Of a stretch of 64,000 nucleotides of DNA, positions 23,599 to 32,859 are shown one piece after another. Position 1 is the stretch's first letter. The number at the start of each line of letters is the position of its first letter. Origin of the DNA: Acinetobacter sp. ANC 4648 (GTDB lineage Bacteria > Pseudomonadota > Gammaproteobacteria > Pseudomonadales > Moraxellaceae); the NCBI RefSeq assembly GCF_002135345.1, contig NZ_NEGI01000005.1:1-64000 (forward strand). The letters run 5' to 3'. The notes beneath the pieces were generated by a model. The model was not told the DNA's origin. It made no database searches and saw nothing but the letters and a program-made list of their open reading frames with translations. A program made the translations under genes and the position numbers.

Positions 23599-23831
23599 TC
23601 TGTAAATATTTAGCTATAATCTTACACCAAATCAAAGGAGCACAGACATAAGAGCTAGGCTGCGCTTAGCATGTATTATGTCAACTTGGTACAGTTAATT
23701 ACACGTTTAAACAGTATTTAATTCTCTATTTTAGTTATTTATGTACTCTTTAAATACTTCATATAATATTTGACAAATCGTTCCAAAATACCTACTATGC
23801 AGCCTCAGTTTACTCCCTCTCGATCTTATCC

Positions 23832-24434
23832 ATGAGTGATGAAAAATCGAATTATCCAGGCCGTCCTAGACAGTTTGAAGATAAAGAGATCATCGACGCA
23901 GCCGTAGCGGTCTTTAGTACCAACGGTTATGCAGGTACTTCTGCGCAAAATTTATGTGACAGTACCGGTTTAGGTCGAGGAAGTTTATATAACGCTTTTG
24001 GTAGTAAACAAGCCTTATATGAACAAGCTTTATTGCGTAGCCATCAACAAACCATGGCAGCACAATTATCCATTCTCACACAGTCAGGACTGATCAAAGA
24101 TCGATTACGATCCCTTTTACTTTGGGGGATTGCCGAGGATCTCTCACAATCAGAACAGCACGAAGCCATGGTCTTATTCTCTGCTTTGGAAATGGGAGAT
24201 AAAGATCAGGCCGTCTCTAGCCTGAATCAAGAATATCGACAACGCCTAGAGAATTCTCTCCTCACAGTATTTGTCGAAGGACAAGTAAATGGGGAATTCA
24301 GTACCAAAGCTTCAGCTCTTGAAATGGCGCGAGGCTTTTTAGCTGGTTACTACGGGTTGCGTGTACTGAATAAAAATATTTCAGATAAAAGTTTTCTGGA
24401 AGATGTAGTTAATGGCCTTTTAGCCAACTTGTAA
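23832..24434 (+). CDS. TetR/AcrR family transcriptional regulator
   Basis: 200 aa. The N-terminal HTH (about residues 17-62) reads FEDKEIIDAAVAVFSTNGYA GTSAQNLCDSTGLGRGSLYN AFGSK, a clear TetR domain. The C-terminal ligand domain ends FLAGYYGLRVLNKNISDKSF, with a Leu/Ala-rich dimer region. It is followed 76 bp downstream by an MFS exporter on the same strand, so it very probably represses that transporter and perhaps itself. The inducer is unknown. Confidence 0.9.
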   Translation: MSDEKSNYPGRPRQFEDKEIIDAAVAVFSTNGYAGTSAQNLCDSTGLGRGSLYNAFGSKQALYEQALLRSHQQTMAAQLSILTQSGLIKDRLRSLLLWGIAEDLSQSEQHEAMVLFSALEMGDKDQAVSSLNQEYRQRLENSLLTVFVEGQVNGEFSTKASALEMARGFLAGYYGLRVLNKNISDKSFLEDVVNGLLANL

Positions 24435-24510
24435 CTGCATCACCAGCCGAAATGAAATAAAACCCTTAAATTTTGTAATGATCATTAAAGAATAGGAATG
24501 CGTTAAAAAA

Positions 24511-25665
24511 ATGCCGTTAGCAGTATATATATTGGGTCTGGCAATTTTCTCAATTGGCACAGCAGAATTGATGGTCGCTGGTATGACAGCCACTTTATCC
24601 CATGCGTTTGGAATCAGTGTCGGTGAGGTTGGACATTTAATTTCATATTATGCCTTTGGGGTTCTGTTTGGTGGGCCTGTACTCACCTATTTTTTCCTCA
24701 AATATAAAGTTCAGTATAGAAAAGTATTACTGATTCTTTTAGCACTCTATGTAGTAATTCAAGGCTTAAGTGCCTTTACCTCGAGCCATACTATTTTAAT
24801 CATAATTCGTCTTGTTACGGGTGTCTTATGTGCAGGTTGTTTGAGCCTTTCACTCGCCATAAGCATGGCTATGGTTCCAAACCATGAGCGCCCTCGCGCA
24901 GCAGCTATCGTTATTGGTGGCTTTATGATATCCAATGTGTTTGGAGTTCCTCTTGCTACGATGATCGATCAACAATGGGGTTGGCGTATCACTTTTGGCT
25001 TAGTCGCTATTTTGGTATTTATTTGTCTCATCGCTCTAGTACGTCTTTTGCCAGCAGTATCTGGTAGTGGACAAATCAAAATGGAAGAAGAGATTAAAGC
25101 CTTTAAAAATAAAGCCTATTGGAAAGCCTGTGCTACAAGTTGTTTGATTCTAGGTGCAAGCTTTGCGGCATTTAGTTATTTCGTCCCAGTTTTGGTCGAT
25201 ATCACTGGATTTAGCATGCAAGTTGTACCCTTTATTTTGATGCTATTTGGTTTTTCAAACATTGTGGGCAATATGATCACTGGCCGATTAGCACACAATC
25301 ACAGTCTTAAGATTATGCTCGTCGGACTAACCGTATTAAGTATGGCGTTGTTCGCTTTTGCAATCTTTGCCGAATATAAAACCGTAGCAATCATCGCAAT
25401 CATCTTGATTGGATTATCTGGTGTTCCAATGAATCCAGCAATGATGGCGAGAATTGTCAGTGTTGCCCATCCAGGCCCTATGGTCAATGCCGTACACACC
25501 TCCGTGATTAACATTGGTTTAGGTGGTGGCTCCTATATTGGTGGTTTAGCGATTATGAATGGTTATGGCTTACGTTCTGGCTTATGGATTGGTGCAGTAT
25601 TGGCAGTATTAGCATTGGTTTCTATTTTACCTTATGTACGTCATCGTGAACGAGGTTGGTCTTAA
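24511..25665 (+). CDS. MFS transporter, DHA1 family, AraJ-like
   Basis: 384 aa with about 12 hydrophobic helices. It starts MPLAVYILGLAIFSIGTAEL; the IGTAELMVAGM stretch and IIIRLVTGVLCAGCLSLSLA with RPRAAA are typical of the DHA1 sugar/drug efflux group. The length is normal. It lies directly after a TetR gene, so it is probably induced by its substrate. The substrate cannot be predicted. A Rho-independent terminator follows at 25701-25732. Confidence 0.88.
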   Translation: MPLAVYILGLAIFSIGTAELMVAGMTATLSHAFGISVGEVGHLISYYAFGVLFGGPVLTYFFLKYKVQYRKVLLILLALYVVIQGLSAFTSSHTILIIIRLVTGVLCAGCLSLSLAISMAMVPNHERPRAAAIVIGGFMISNVFGVPLATMIDQQWGWRITFGLVAILVFICLIALVRLLPAVSGSGQIKMEEEIKAFKNKAYWKACATSCLILGASFAAFSYFVPVLVDITGFSMQVVPFILMLFGFSNIVGNMITGRLAHNHSLKIMLVGLTVLSMALFAFAIFAEYKTVAIIAIILIGLSGVPMNPAMMARIVSVAHPGPMVNAVHTSVINIGLGGGSYIGGLAIMNGYGLRSGLWIGAVLAVLALVSILPYVRHRERGWS

Positions 25666-25700
25666 TTTTATCTTGATAAAATTAAAGCTCAGCACAAAAT

Positions 25701-25732
25701 AAAAAAGCCCAATATTCTGTTGGGCTTTTTTA
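25701..25732 (+). terminator. Rho-independent terminator after the MFS gene
   Basis: AAGCCCAA/TTGGGCTT stem with a 7-nt loop and a T run. Confidence 0.9.
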
Positions 25733-26243
25733 TTTATTTCTTGCGTAAAGTATGATGCCTGTCGTACCTCACTATCCTTATTTAAATCTATTATTATTGT
25801 CGGAGCATACTGTTCGCTGTGGGTTCATGATCAAAGATTAGCTTATTTTTAATTCACATAAGCATATTATCTTAAAATATTTAATAATTTAATCACTTGT
25901 TACTTTTCATATATGAGGGCTTTGGTGGGTTCACAGACTCATCTTAAGTTCCTTATAAAAAATAGTAATGCCTTCACGCTTAATGACACAGCCCCAAAAC
26001 ATGAATTATATTCACCTACTAGTGAGATAAAATCATTTTTATTCATCTATTGATTAAGGTATAAATTATACCAAGCTCTTAATGAAAGACAATATTCACA
26101 GTTAGTCTATCCCCTGTCTATTATTAACAAAGTTATAAAGACTGAGAATACGATTGGCTAGAAAGAATTAAATGGAAATTGTATAGCCTAAAAGAGCATG
26201 AATTAATTTCAGGTTTTAACGCAAAAATAGGGTGCTAGATCAC
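25733..26243. other. gap before mesX; no gene seen
   Basis: About 500 bp, AT-rich. A short leftward frame near 25946-26003 (WGCVIKREGITIFYKELK) may be a fragment. I see no recognisable S-adenosylmethionine-type riboswitch. A promoter for mesX must lie here but no strong match stands out. Confidence 0.4.
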
Positions 26244-27221
26244 ATGAGTCAAGAATTTGTATTAAATATTAAAAGCATCAGTTTTGATGAAAACTATCAC
26301 CCTTCACAAAGTACGCGTCTGACCACCAACTTTGCAAATCTGGCGAGAGGTGAAAGTCGCCAAGAGAACTTGCTCAATACCTTAAGAATGATGAACAATC
26401 GTTTTAACTCTTTAGCAAATTGGGATAACCCTACAGCAGATCGTTACGCGATCGAAATTGAAATCGTTTCTGTGGATATTGATATCGAAGGCAATGGTAA
26501 TAGCTTTCCAACAATTGAAGTATTGAAAACGACTATTGTGGATCACAAAAATAATCAACGTATTGCAGGTATGGTTGGCAATAGTTTTTCTTCTTATGTG
26601 CGTGATTATGATTTTAGCGTAGTGTTACCAGAACATAATAAAAACCAAACCAAGTTAAGCACACCAGATAATTTTGGCGACCTGCACGGCAAACTATTTC
26701 AATACTTTGTAAATTCAGATGCATACAAAGCGAATTTTAATAAAGCACCTGTCATTTGCCTCAGTGTATCAAGTAGTAAGACCTATCATTGCACTTCAAA
26801 TCAGCATCCTGTATTGGGCGTTGAGTATCAGCAAAATGAATTTTCTCCGACAGATCAATATTTCGCGAAAATGGGCTTAACGGTTCGCTACTTTATGCCG
26901 AAAAATAGTGTTGCGCCATTGGCATTTTATTTTAGTGGTGACTTACTGAGTGATTACACCAACCTTGAGTTGATCAGTGCCATCAGCACCATGGAAACAT
27001 TCCAAAAGATCTACCGACCTGAAATTTACAATGCCAATTCAGCAGCAGGTCAAGTGTATCAACCGAGTTTGAAATACCAAGATTATTCATTGACTCAGAT
27101 TGTGTATGACCGAGAGGAACGTAGCCAGTTAGCGGTTAAACAAGGCAAATTTACTGAAGAACAGTTCATCAAGCCTTACCAAAATATTCTTGAGCAATGG
27201 GCTGCGAGTTACGCTGCTTAA
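26244..27221 (+). CDS. mesX: MesX (DUF1852), partner of the methionine synthase MesD
   Basis: 325 aa from ATG 26244, with AGGGTG upstream; a GTG at 26232 is the alternative. It begins MSQEFVLNIKSISFDENYHP and carries STRLTTNFANLARGESRQEN near residues 25-45. The DUF1852 family occurs almost always beside a short MetE-like protein. Published work on folate-independent methionine synthases named this partner MesX and found that MesD needs it and oxygen. It is soluble, with no signal or membrane part. mesD follows after 28 bp, so the two form an operon. Confidence 0.85.
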   Translation: MSQEFVLNIKSISFDENYHPSQSTRLTTNFANLARGESRQENLLNTLRMMNNRFNSLANWDNPTADRYAIEIEIVSVDIDIEGNGNSFPTIEVLKTTIVDHKNNQRIAGMVGNSFSSYVRDYDFSVVLPEHNKNQTKLSTPDNFGDLHGKLFQYFVNSDAYKANFNKAPVICLSVSSSKTYHCTSNQHPVLGVEYQQNEFSPTDQYFAKMGLTVRYFMPKNSVAPLAFYFSGDLLSDYTNLELISAISTMETFQKIYRPEIYNANSAAGQVYQPSLKYQDYSLTQIVYDREERSQLAVKQGKFTEEQFIKPYQNILEQWAASYAA

Positions 27222-27249
27222 TTTACCGAAATATAGAAGATTATTGATT

Positions 27250-28278
27250 ATGAAAATATTATTACCGACGTCTACAGCTGGCAGCTTACCTAAACCTTCT
27301 TGGCTTGCAGAACCAGAGAAACTTTGGTCCCCTTGGAAACTTCAAGATGAGCAACTTATTGAAGGTAAACACGATGCTTTACGTTTGTCATTGCAAGAGC
27401 AACAACACGCAGGTATTGATATTGTCAGTGATGGCGAGCAAACCCGTCAACACTTTGTCACCACGTTTATTGAGCACCTGAGCGGCGTTGATTTTGAAAA
27501 ACGTGAAACTGTTAGAATTCGTAATCGTTATGATGCAAGTGTACCGACAGTCGTTGGGGCTGTGACTCGCGAAAAGCCAGTTTTTGTTGAGGATGCCAAG
27601 TTTTTACGTCAGCAAACCAAACAACCGATTAAATGGGCGCTGCCTGGTCCGATGACCATGATCGATACGCTTTATGATAATCATTATAAAAGTCGCGAAA
27701 AACTGGCTTGGGAATTTGCTAAGATTCTCAATCAAGAAGCGAGAGAATTAGAAGCTGCTGGTGTTGATATTATTCAATTTGATGAGCCTGCATTTAATGT
27801 ATTCTTTGATGAAGTCAATGACTGGGGTGTTGCTACCTTAGAAAGAGCACTTGAAGGTCTTAAATGTGAAACTGCCGTACATATCTGCTATGGCTATGGT
27901 ATCAAAGCCAATACAGATTGGAAAAAGACACTCGGTTCAGAGTGGCGTCAATATGAAGAAGCTTTTCCTAAGCTGCAACAATCTAAAATCGATATCATTT
28001 CATTAGAATGCCAAAACTCTCGTGTTCCAATGGATCTCATTGAACTCATCCGCGGTAAAAAAGTCATGGTTGGTGCCATTGATGTGGCAACAAATACTAT
28101 TGAAACAGCGGAAGAAGTTGCCAACACTTTACGTAAAGCACTTCAGTTTGTAGATGCAGATAAGCTCTACCCTTCAACCAACTGTGGCATGGCACCTTTA
28201 TCTCGTGAAGTTGCAAGAGGAAAACTTAATGCTTTAAGTGCAGGTGCAGAAATTGTTCGAAGAGAACTATCGGCTTAG
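27250..28278 (+). CDS. mesD: MesD, short folate-independent methionine synthase
   Basis: 342 aa from ATG 27250 (an upstream in-frame start lies in mesX). It corresponds to only the catalytic half of MetE (about 750 aa). The zinc/homocysteine ligands fall as in MetE: His211 and Cys213 in AVHICYGYG, Glu253 in SLECQNSR, Cys312 in STNCGMAPL. The N-terminal folate-binding half is absent. By family it methylates homocysteine with a donor other than methyl-folate and depends on MesX and oxygen. A flavin reductase gene follows 201 bp downstream and may feed the system. Confidence 0.85.
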   Translation: MKILLPTSTAGSLPKPSWLAEPEKLWSPWKLQDEQLIEGKHDALRLSLQEQQHAGIDIVSDGEQTRQHFVTTFIEHLSGVDFEKRETVRIRNRYDASVPTVVGAVTREKPVFVEDAKFLRQQTKQPIKWALPGPMTMIDTLYDNHYKSREKLAWEFAKILNQEARELEAAGVDIIQFDEPAFNVFFDEVNDWGVATLERALEGLKCETAVHICYGYGIKANTDWKKTLGSEWRQYEEAFPKLQQSKIDIISLECQNSRVPMDLIELIRGKKVMVGAIDVATNTIETAEEVANTLRKALQFVDADKLYPSTNCGMAPLSREVARGKLNALSAGAEIVRRELSA

Positions 28279-28479
28279 CACTAACTGAAATAATGATGTA
28301 TAAAGTGTTATCTTTTCGGTTTGATTGGAAATTCTTGATCAAGCCGATAACCCCCATCTTAAAATAAGTGTAAGAGTCAGCTCTCCTCAAAACTCATTCA
28401 GATGATATGCTTTCGTGGCACAATTGCGTAGTATAGCGAAATCTAAAGAAAAGCTACGGTTCAATTTAGGAATAAAGTG

Positions 28480-28971
28480 ATGATTGAAGCAACAGACTTT
28501 AAAAATGCAATGTCTTTGTTAACAAGTGCGGTCAATGTTGTGACTACAACAGGAACATCTGGTCGTCATGGATTCACAGCATCTGCCGTGTGTAGTGTCA
28601 CGGATACACCTCCGACATTACTGATATGTATGAATAAGGCTTCTCGATCACATACACACTTTATAGAAAATAAAATTTTGACCGTGAATGTCTTAGGCAC
28701 GCATCATGAGCATATTTCTAAAGTATTTGCGTCTAAAATGAGTTCAGAAGAGCGATTTAAACATGGAAAATGGGCAGAATTAACAACCGGAGCACCAGTT
28801 TTAGAAGATGCCTTAGTGAGTTTTGATTGTCATATTGAGCAAATTCAAGAAGTCGGAACGCATACTATTTTTATTTGTCGTACTGTCGCTATTCAACAAA
28901 GTGAGCAGGAACATGGTCTTGCTTATTTTAATCGTGCTTATCATCATGTGGGTGAAACGGAAATTGCTTAA
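28480..28971 (+). CDS. flavin reductase (HpaC-like, FMN-binding split barrel)
   Basis: 163 aa. It starts at ATG 28480 with AGGA 8 nt upstream; GTG 28477 is also possible. DFKNAMSLLTSAVNVVTTTG, then GFTASAVCSVTDTPPTLLIC (about residues 29-48), FKHGKW and the C-terminal AYFNRAYHHVG are typical of NAD(P)H:flavin reductases that supply reduced FMN to monooxygenases. Its place after mesX-mesD suggests it gives reduced flavin to that oxygen-requiring reaction, but this is inference. It is separated by 201 bp, so it may have its own promoter. Confidence 0.85.
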   Translation: MIEATDFKNAMSLLTSAVNVVTTTGTSGRHGFTASAVCSVTDTPPTLLICMNKASRSHTHFIENKILTVNVLGTHHEHISKVFASKMSSEERFKHGKWAELTTGAPVLEDALVSFDCHIEQIQEVGTHTIFICRTVAIQQSEQEHGLAYFNRAYHHVGETEIA

Positions 28972-29068
28972 ACCAACTTGTTATTTTTATAAGTATAGTA
29001 TGCCTGCTATATTTAATACTCATAAGATCTTAAGCAATTATTTATTTAACATGAATCCCTTATGCGAG

Positions 29069-29093
29069 ATAGCCCTCTAACTAAAGGGCTTTT
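29069..29093 (+). terminator. Rho-independent terminator
   Basis: AGCCCT/AGGGCT stem with a 8-nt loop and TTTTTT, about 100 bp past the flavin reductase stop. Confidence 0.8.
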
Positions 29094-29154
29094 TTAATAA
29101 CACTTTTCAATTACTTTTCAACTCCCCAAACCTGCATCGTTTGATCATAACCCA

Positions 29155-29412
29155 CTAGAAATATCAATTAAAATTCTATTAACTGGAAATAAAAAAGCCA
29201 ATACTTAGTAGATTTAAACTGAATTTTTTTCGAATTTTATTTTAAAAACATTGGAAGTTTTCTTAAAAATTCCCTCAGTTGCAAAATACTTTATTTAGCC
29301 TTAAATAATGGCTTAGTACCTAGTTTTGTTTTAGGTGGCTGTTTTTTTATGGCTTTATACTTATCAAGACCTCTAAACTATACCCAATAAAAACCACCTA
29401 AAGGTGGTTTTA
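29155..29412 (-). pseudogene. decayed second copy of the prophage nuclease gene and its terminator
   Basis: The DNA aligns with 1050-1321 along its length (for example TAGATTTAAACTGAA is shared), including the terminator (AACCACCT/AGGTGGTT at 29390-29409). The minus-strand reading gives KKQPPKTKLGTKPLFKAK, a stop, then, after another stop, NSKKIQFKSTKYWLFYF. This parallels KKRPLKNKPRAKPLPKAK and EKKFQFKSTKHWRFDF in the 807-1292 protein. It is a dead relic of a related prophage. Confidence 0.75.
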
Positions 29413-29485
29413 TCTAACATCTTGACAAGATTAATTATATCTAATTTTCAACTTATACTGCATCAAATAGTAAGGAAATTAATCA

Positions 29486-29974
29486 TTAATTCAAAAATAC
29501 TAAATCTTCTCGATCTGCTTTCAAATAAACTTCTGGACTGCTATATAAGTCCGTAATAATAGCAACCTCGTTTGCATTTAATAAATCTTCATAGATTTTT
29601 CTGGCAAAGTTATTAACTCCTGTGGATACCAATACACTTTTGATCTTTTGATTTTTTACTGATAATTCCTTTTCTACATTTTTAAGAGACTCTACAATTA
29701 GTATCTTACTCAACCCTAATCCTTGAAAATCAGGATGAATTGCTATTTGATCCAACTCTAATATCACCTCCGCTCTAAATCCTGATTTTTGTGCCCAAAA
29801 AATATAACCGCACGTTTTTTCATTTTCGATTAAATAGCAGAAATATCTAGGGTAAGCAGCAAGCGTTGACTCTATCCACTGCTTAGAAGCTGATTGACGT
29901 ACAAACGATTTATGATGAATCTCTGTAATGTCATCCAAATCACTTTGATTTGCTTTCCTAACTATTTTTCTCAT
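29486..29974 (-). CDS. GNAT-family N-acetyltransferase
   Basis: 162 aa. It starts MRKIVRKANQSDLDDITEIH. The acetyl-CoA-binding motif is LDQIAIHPDFQGLGLSKILI (about residues 74-93), with Q-G-L-G-L in place of the common Q/RxxGxG. It is one domain of normal length. It transfers an acetyl group to an unknown amine substrate in the cytoplasm. It stands alone, with fossils on both sides. Start ATG 29974 has only a weak site (AAGATAC). Confidence 0.8.
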   Translation of the reverse strand: MRKIVRKANQSDLDDITEIHHKSFVRQSASKQWIESTLAAYPRYFCYLIENEKTCGYIFWAQKSGFRAEVILELDQIAIHPDFQGLGLSKILIVESLKNVEKELSVKNQKIKSVLVSTGVNNFARKIYEDLLNANEVAIITDLYSSPEVYLKADREDLVFLN

Positions 29975-30590
29975 AAATTAGTATCTTAAATTGCTTAATT
30001 TAATATTCCAATAACTAGGTTGAATATCCAACCAACCCCAGCTATTAGCGTTGCTAATATAACTGGGAAAAAGATTATCCACAAATCAATCGATAAGTTT
30101 ATTTAAAAAAGTAAAATGAATAATAATTGCTGATAAAGCCAATACTAAAAAAAATCTTCACGAATCGAATTAAAATTTTCAAAGTATTTTTTGTCCCTCT
30201 AATATTCAATATTTAACTTTATTTCTATCTATATTTACTCCAATTTAAATTTTTTCATTAAAAATCAAATTTATAATATTTATCAGAAATTAGAGACACA
30301 TCATGAATAAGTAATTGTAAAGTAGAAGCCATATACCTGCCATACTCATTCGCTTCATAAATTTATACACCCACGATATGTGACCCAATCTACTATAAAA
30401 CTAAGTAAGAGTTTTTAGATATTCACCAACCATAAAAAAGAAAACTCTATCAATATATAGAATGCGATAGAGTTTTATATTTTGTAATATTTCCCACTAC
30501 TTTTAAACAAAAAACAGCATATTAGGAAAGGTTGAAATTAGAATATAAGGATGAAACACGACTTTTCACAGAACCATTATTTTTAATAAG
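29975..30590. other. gap with a membrane-protein fragment and a terminator
   Basis: A leftward fragment near 30003-30095 reads LSIDLWIIFFPVILATLIAG VGWIFNLVIGILN to a stop, a piece of a membrane protein with no start. A terminator module lies at 30441-30490. The rest is AT-rich and has no gene I can support. Confidence 0.5.
30441..30490 (-). terminator. third, diverged copy of the terminator module
   Basis: On the minus strand ATATTACAAAATATAAAACTC precedes a perfect 11-bp stem AAAACTCTATC/GATAGAGTTTT (30441-30451 with 30466-30476), then TTTTTTATG. The loop shares TAGAATGCGA with the 20335 copy. It lies about 100 bp past the 53-aa zinc-ribbon gene. Confidence 0.7.
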
Positions 30591-30752
30591 TTATTCCACA
30601 TAATCCATGTAACGACTATAAACAACTCGCTCACATTTCAAACACTTCCACTTAGTCAAAGGATCCATTTGGTGAACTGGATTCCGCTGTATAATCCGAA
30701 ATAACCTATAATCATGTCTACAAAATATCGATTGAATTATTTTAATAATCAT
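30591..30752 (-). CDS. 53-aa mini zinc-ribbon protein
   Basis: ATG 30752 is 6 nt behind AAGGGAG, a strong site. It begins MIIKIIQSIFCRHDYRLFRI and has WKCLKCERVVYSRY near residues 36-49. Together CxH in the first part and CxxC in the second could form a zinc site. It resembles the tiny DUF1660-type phage proteins. With its own terminator it looks like an independent cassette, perhaps left from a lost prophage. Confidence 0.55.
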   Translation of the reverse strand: MIIKIIQSIFCRHDYRLFRIIQRNPVHQMDPLTKWKCLKCERVVYSRYMDYVE

Positions 30753-31209
30753 TTCACTTCTCCCTTGTAGTGAAATTTAAATAAATAGGCTCTCTTACGA
30801 GGAGAGACAAACTAGACATAGCTGTTTTCTTAAATACAGCACCTTAAATAATAGCGAATACGTCACACTAAAGTGTAAATTTGTGAAAATAGTTATTTAA
30901 ATTTGTTATTTTTTAAATTTACATAATTTACTATAATTAGAATTCAAACAATAAAAAGCCTACTTAACTCTCTGAAATTAAGTAGGCTTCTCAATTATCA
31001 TTTTGATATTTATAGTTCTATTACTTGAATTATTGGAATAACTAAAAGATAGCATCAAGTAACTCATCACTAAGTATAGATAATATAGGGATTATGTTTG
31101 ATGGTGTTTTAATTAAGTTGTTATTTATTTACAGATTTATCAAAAATTAAGCAAATAGCTCATAAAAGAGTATCTGAGCGCCCTCGCCTAAATAAAAACA
31201 ACTCATGAA
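30753..31209. other. gap; only a terminator
   Basis: A 12-bp perfect stem AAGCCTACTTAA/TTAAGTAGGCTT (30956-30967 with 30978-30989) is followed by T on the minus strand and may end the lipoprotein transcript. There is no gene. Confidence 0.6.
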
Positions 31210-31335
31210 TTACTTATCTTTATCCATTGAATGAGGGGTTGTTGCTTTATCTTGCTCGCTTGTGTCTGTATCTCTTTTCTGACAAGCAGTTAAAGCCACC
31301 ATTAGAACTAAGCTAAGAATTGCAAATATTTTCAT
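31210..31335 (-). CDS. 41-aa small lipoprotein
   Basis: It starts MKIFAILSLVLMVALTACQK; the LTAC lipobox (Cys18) directly after a hydrophobic core is a textbook lipoprotein signal. The mature part is short, polar and charged, ending HSMDKDK. It is probably anchored in the inner or outer membrane facing the periplasm. It is downstream of the FadL-like gene on the same strand, 234 bp away. The function is unknown, like other entericidin-type small lipoproteins. Confidence 0.7.
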   Translation of the reverse strand: MKIFAILSLVLMVALTACQKRDTDTSEQDKATTPHSMDKDK

Positions 31336-31568
31336 AACATACCCACACTGGTTAAAATTCAAACTTAACAAAATATAGTTATTTCAATGTTATTTTATGA
31401 AACAAAAAAGACTATCTTCCGATACTCTATTCAGACCACAATCTAACGATTATAGACAAAACAAAGATCTAACTTGCCTTTATTTTATTTATAGTAAGTC
31501 CAATCATTTTTACTATTAATCAATATCGGTGAAGACTTGAATGACTCATAATAAACACTATTTATATT

Positions 31569-32744
31569 TTATTGAGCAGAATAAGAAATTTTCATTCCCA
31601 CGATATAACCCGTATTATTTTGAAAATCGCCTACTATACGTCCATCAGAAACCTCACCTTTCGCATCACCGAACCACATATAACGACCACCTAAGCTAAA
31701 GTTAAGATTTTTATTCACGCTATATTTAGCCGCTAAGCCTACACCCCAATAGCCATTCACAGGGCCTAAAGTCGGTGCGGGGTCACCTGCACCAGAGTCC
31801 CATAAACCTGAAACAGCAATCGTAAGATTTGGCATGACTTTTTGACCAACACCAATTTCAACTGCCGTTTGGTCATCATGATAATTCAGTAAGGGTAAAC
31901 CTTTCCCCAATGCGGCTTCGGTTGATGATTTTAATATTGGTGGATAATATACAAAATCACTCCATGGTACATAACGTACTTTGGCATAAAGTGCTGTTGT
32001 TGGATTTAAACCTGTTTGTAGATTTAAATTCACGGATTTTGGTGTAGTAACACTTCCCTTATTTTCATGTGAATAATGATCACCAAATACAATATCCGCT
32101 AATGGTACATCCTCGTTGATTGTTGTTTTGTGCTTAATCTCAGAACGGTAAGTTAATGATGCTAAAATCCCTAGATCAGGCTTGGCATAGCTCATACCAG
32201 CAACCCAACCAACAGCAATATCATCAAAATTATTGTTATAACCGCTATTTACAACATAAGTTAAACCACGTAAATGTATATCTGCTTCCAGCTCTTGCAA
32301 TGCTGGACCAGCATAAATCATGACGTTTTTATTCAGGTTATAACCTAATAATGTAGTGATATTTTTCGATTCCACTTCAACACGTGTATTCGCATCCGCT
32401 ACGGGGATATCTAAGGCAATAAAATTATTTGTGCCTTCGAACTTTACTTTTGCACCATATGGTTCGTCATATATTATAGCTAGACGTAAGCTTGGACTTA
32501 AGTCTGTTTTTACTGCGTAGTTCGCAGTTTGAAAACTTCCAGCAATATCAGAAATATTATTGCCACGGATATCCTTACCCATAATATTTGGAGAAATATA
32601 GGAATAGCCGACTTCTGCATAAGTCCCCGATTCAAATAAGGCATCAATTTGTTGTGGTGAACGTTCCAATCCTGCTGCATAATTTTTTCCCGAAAATACG
32701 AACAACATTCCAACAATAAGATATTTTTTCTTATTTCGCTTCAT
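31569..32744 (-). CDS. FadL/OmpP1-type outer-membrane transport protein
   Basis: About 391 aa from ATG 32744, preceded by AGGAATAGAG; a longer frame to 32834 has no site. Signal peptide: MKRNKKKYLIVGMLFVFSGK, then NYAAGLERS. Repeated amphipathic beta strands with aromatic ends (VNLNLQTGLNPTTALYAKVR, NLNFSLGGRYMWFGDAKGE, and the C-terminal TGYIVGMKISYSAQ) are typical of the FadL barrel that lets hydrophobic molecules cross the outer membrane. It follows the sulfatase gene at 115 bp, so it may take up the sulfate ester or its product. Confidence 0.85.
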   Translation of the reverse strand: MKRNKKKYLIVGMLFVFSGKNYAAGLERSPQQIDALFESGTYAEVGYSYISPNIMGKDIRGNNISDIAGSFQTANYAVKTDLSPSLRLAIIYDEPYGAKVKFEGTNNFIALDIPVADANTRVEVESKNITTLLGYNLNKNVMIYAGPALQELEADIHLRGLTYVVNSGYNNNFDDIAVGWVAGMSYAKPDLGILASLTYRSEIKHKTTINEDVPLADIVFGDHYSHENKGSVTTPKSVNLNLQTGLNPTTALYAKVRYVPWSDFVYYPPILKSSTEAALGKGLPLLNYHDDQTAVEIGVGQKVMPNLTIAVSGLWDSGAGDPAPTLGPVNGYWGVGLAAKYSVNKNLNFSLGGRYMWFGDAKGEVSDGRIVGDFQNNTGYIVGMKISYSAQ

Positions 32745-32859
32745 CTCTATTCCTTTAGTGAAGATATATATCTGTGAATGCCAATCATTCAAATGAACAG
32801 CATTCACACCCTGATTAAATAGTCTATTATTCAATCAGATAAGCCATATTTATCGGTGA

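Noticed and set aside
25733..26243. A SAM riboswitch before mesX
   Set aside because: No P1-closing helix with a terminator or sequestered ribosome-binding site could be found by eye. A covariance-model scan would settle it.
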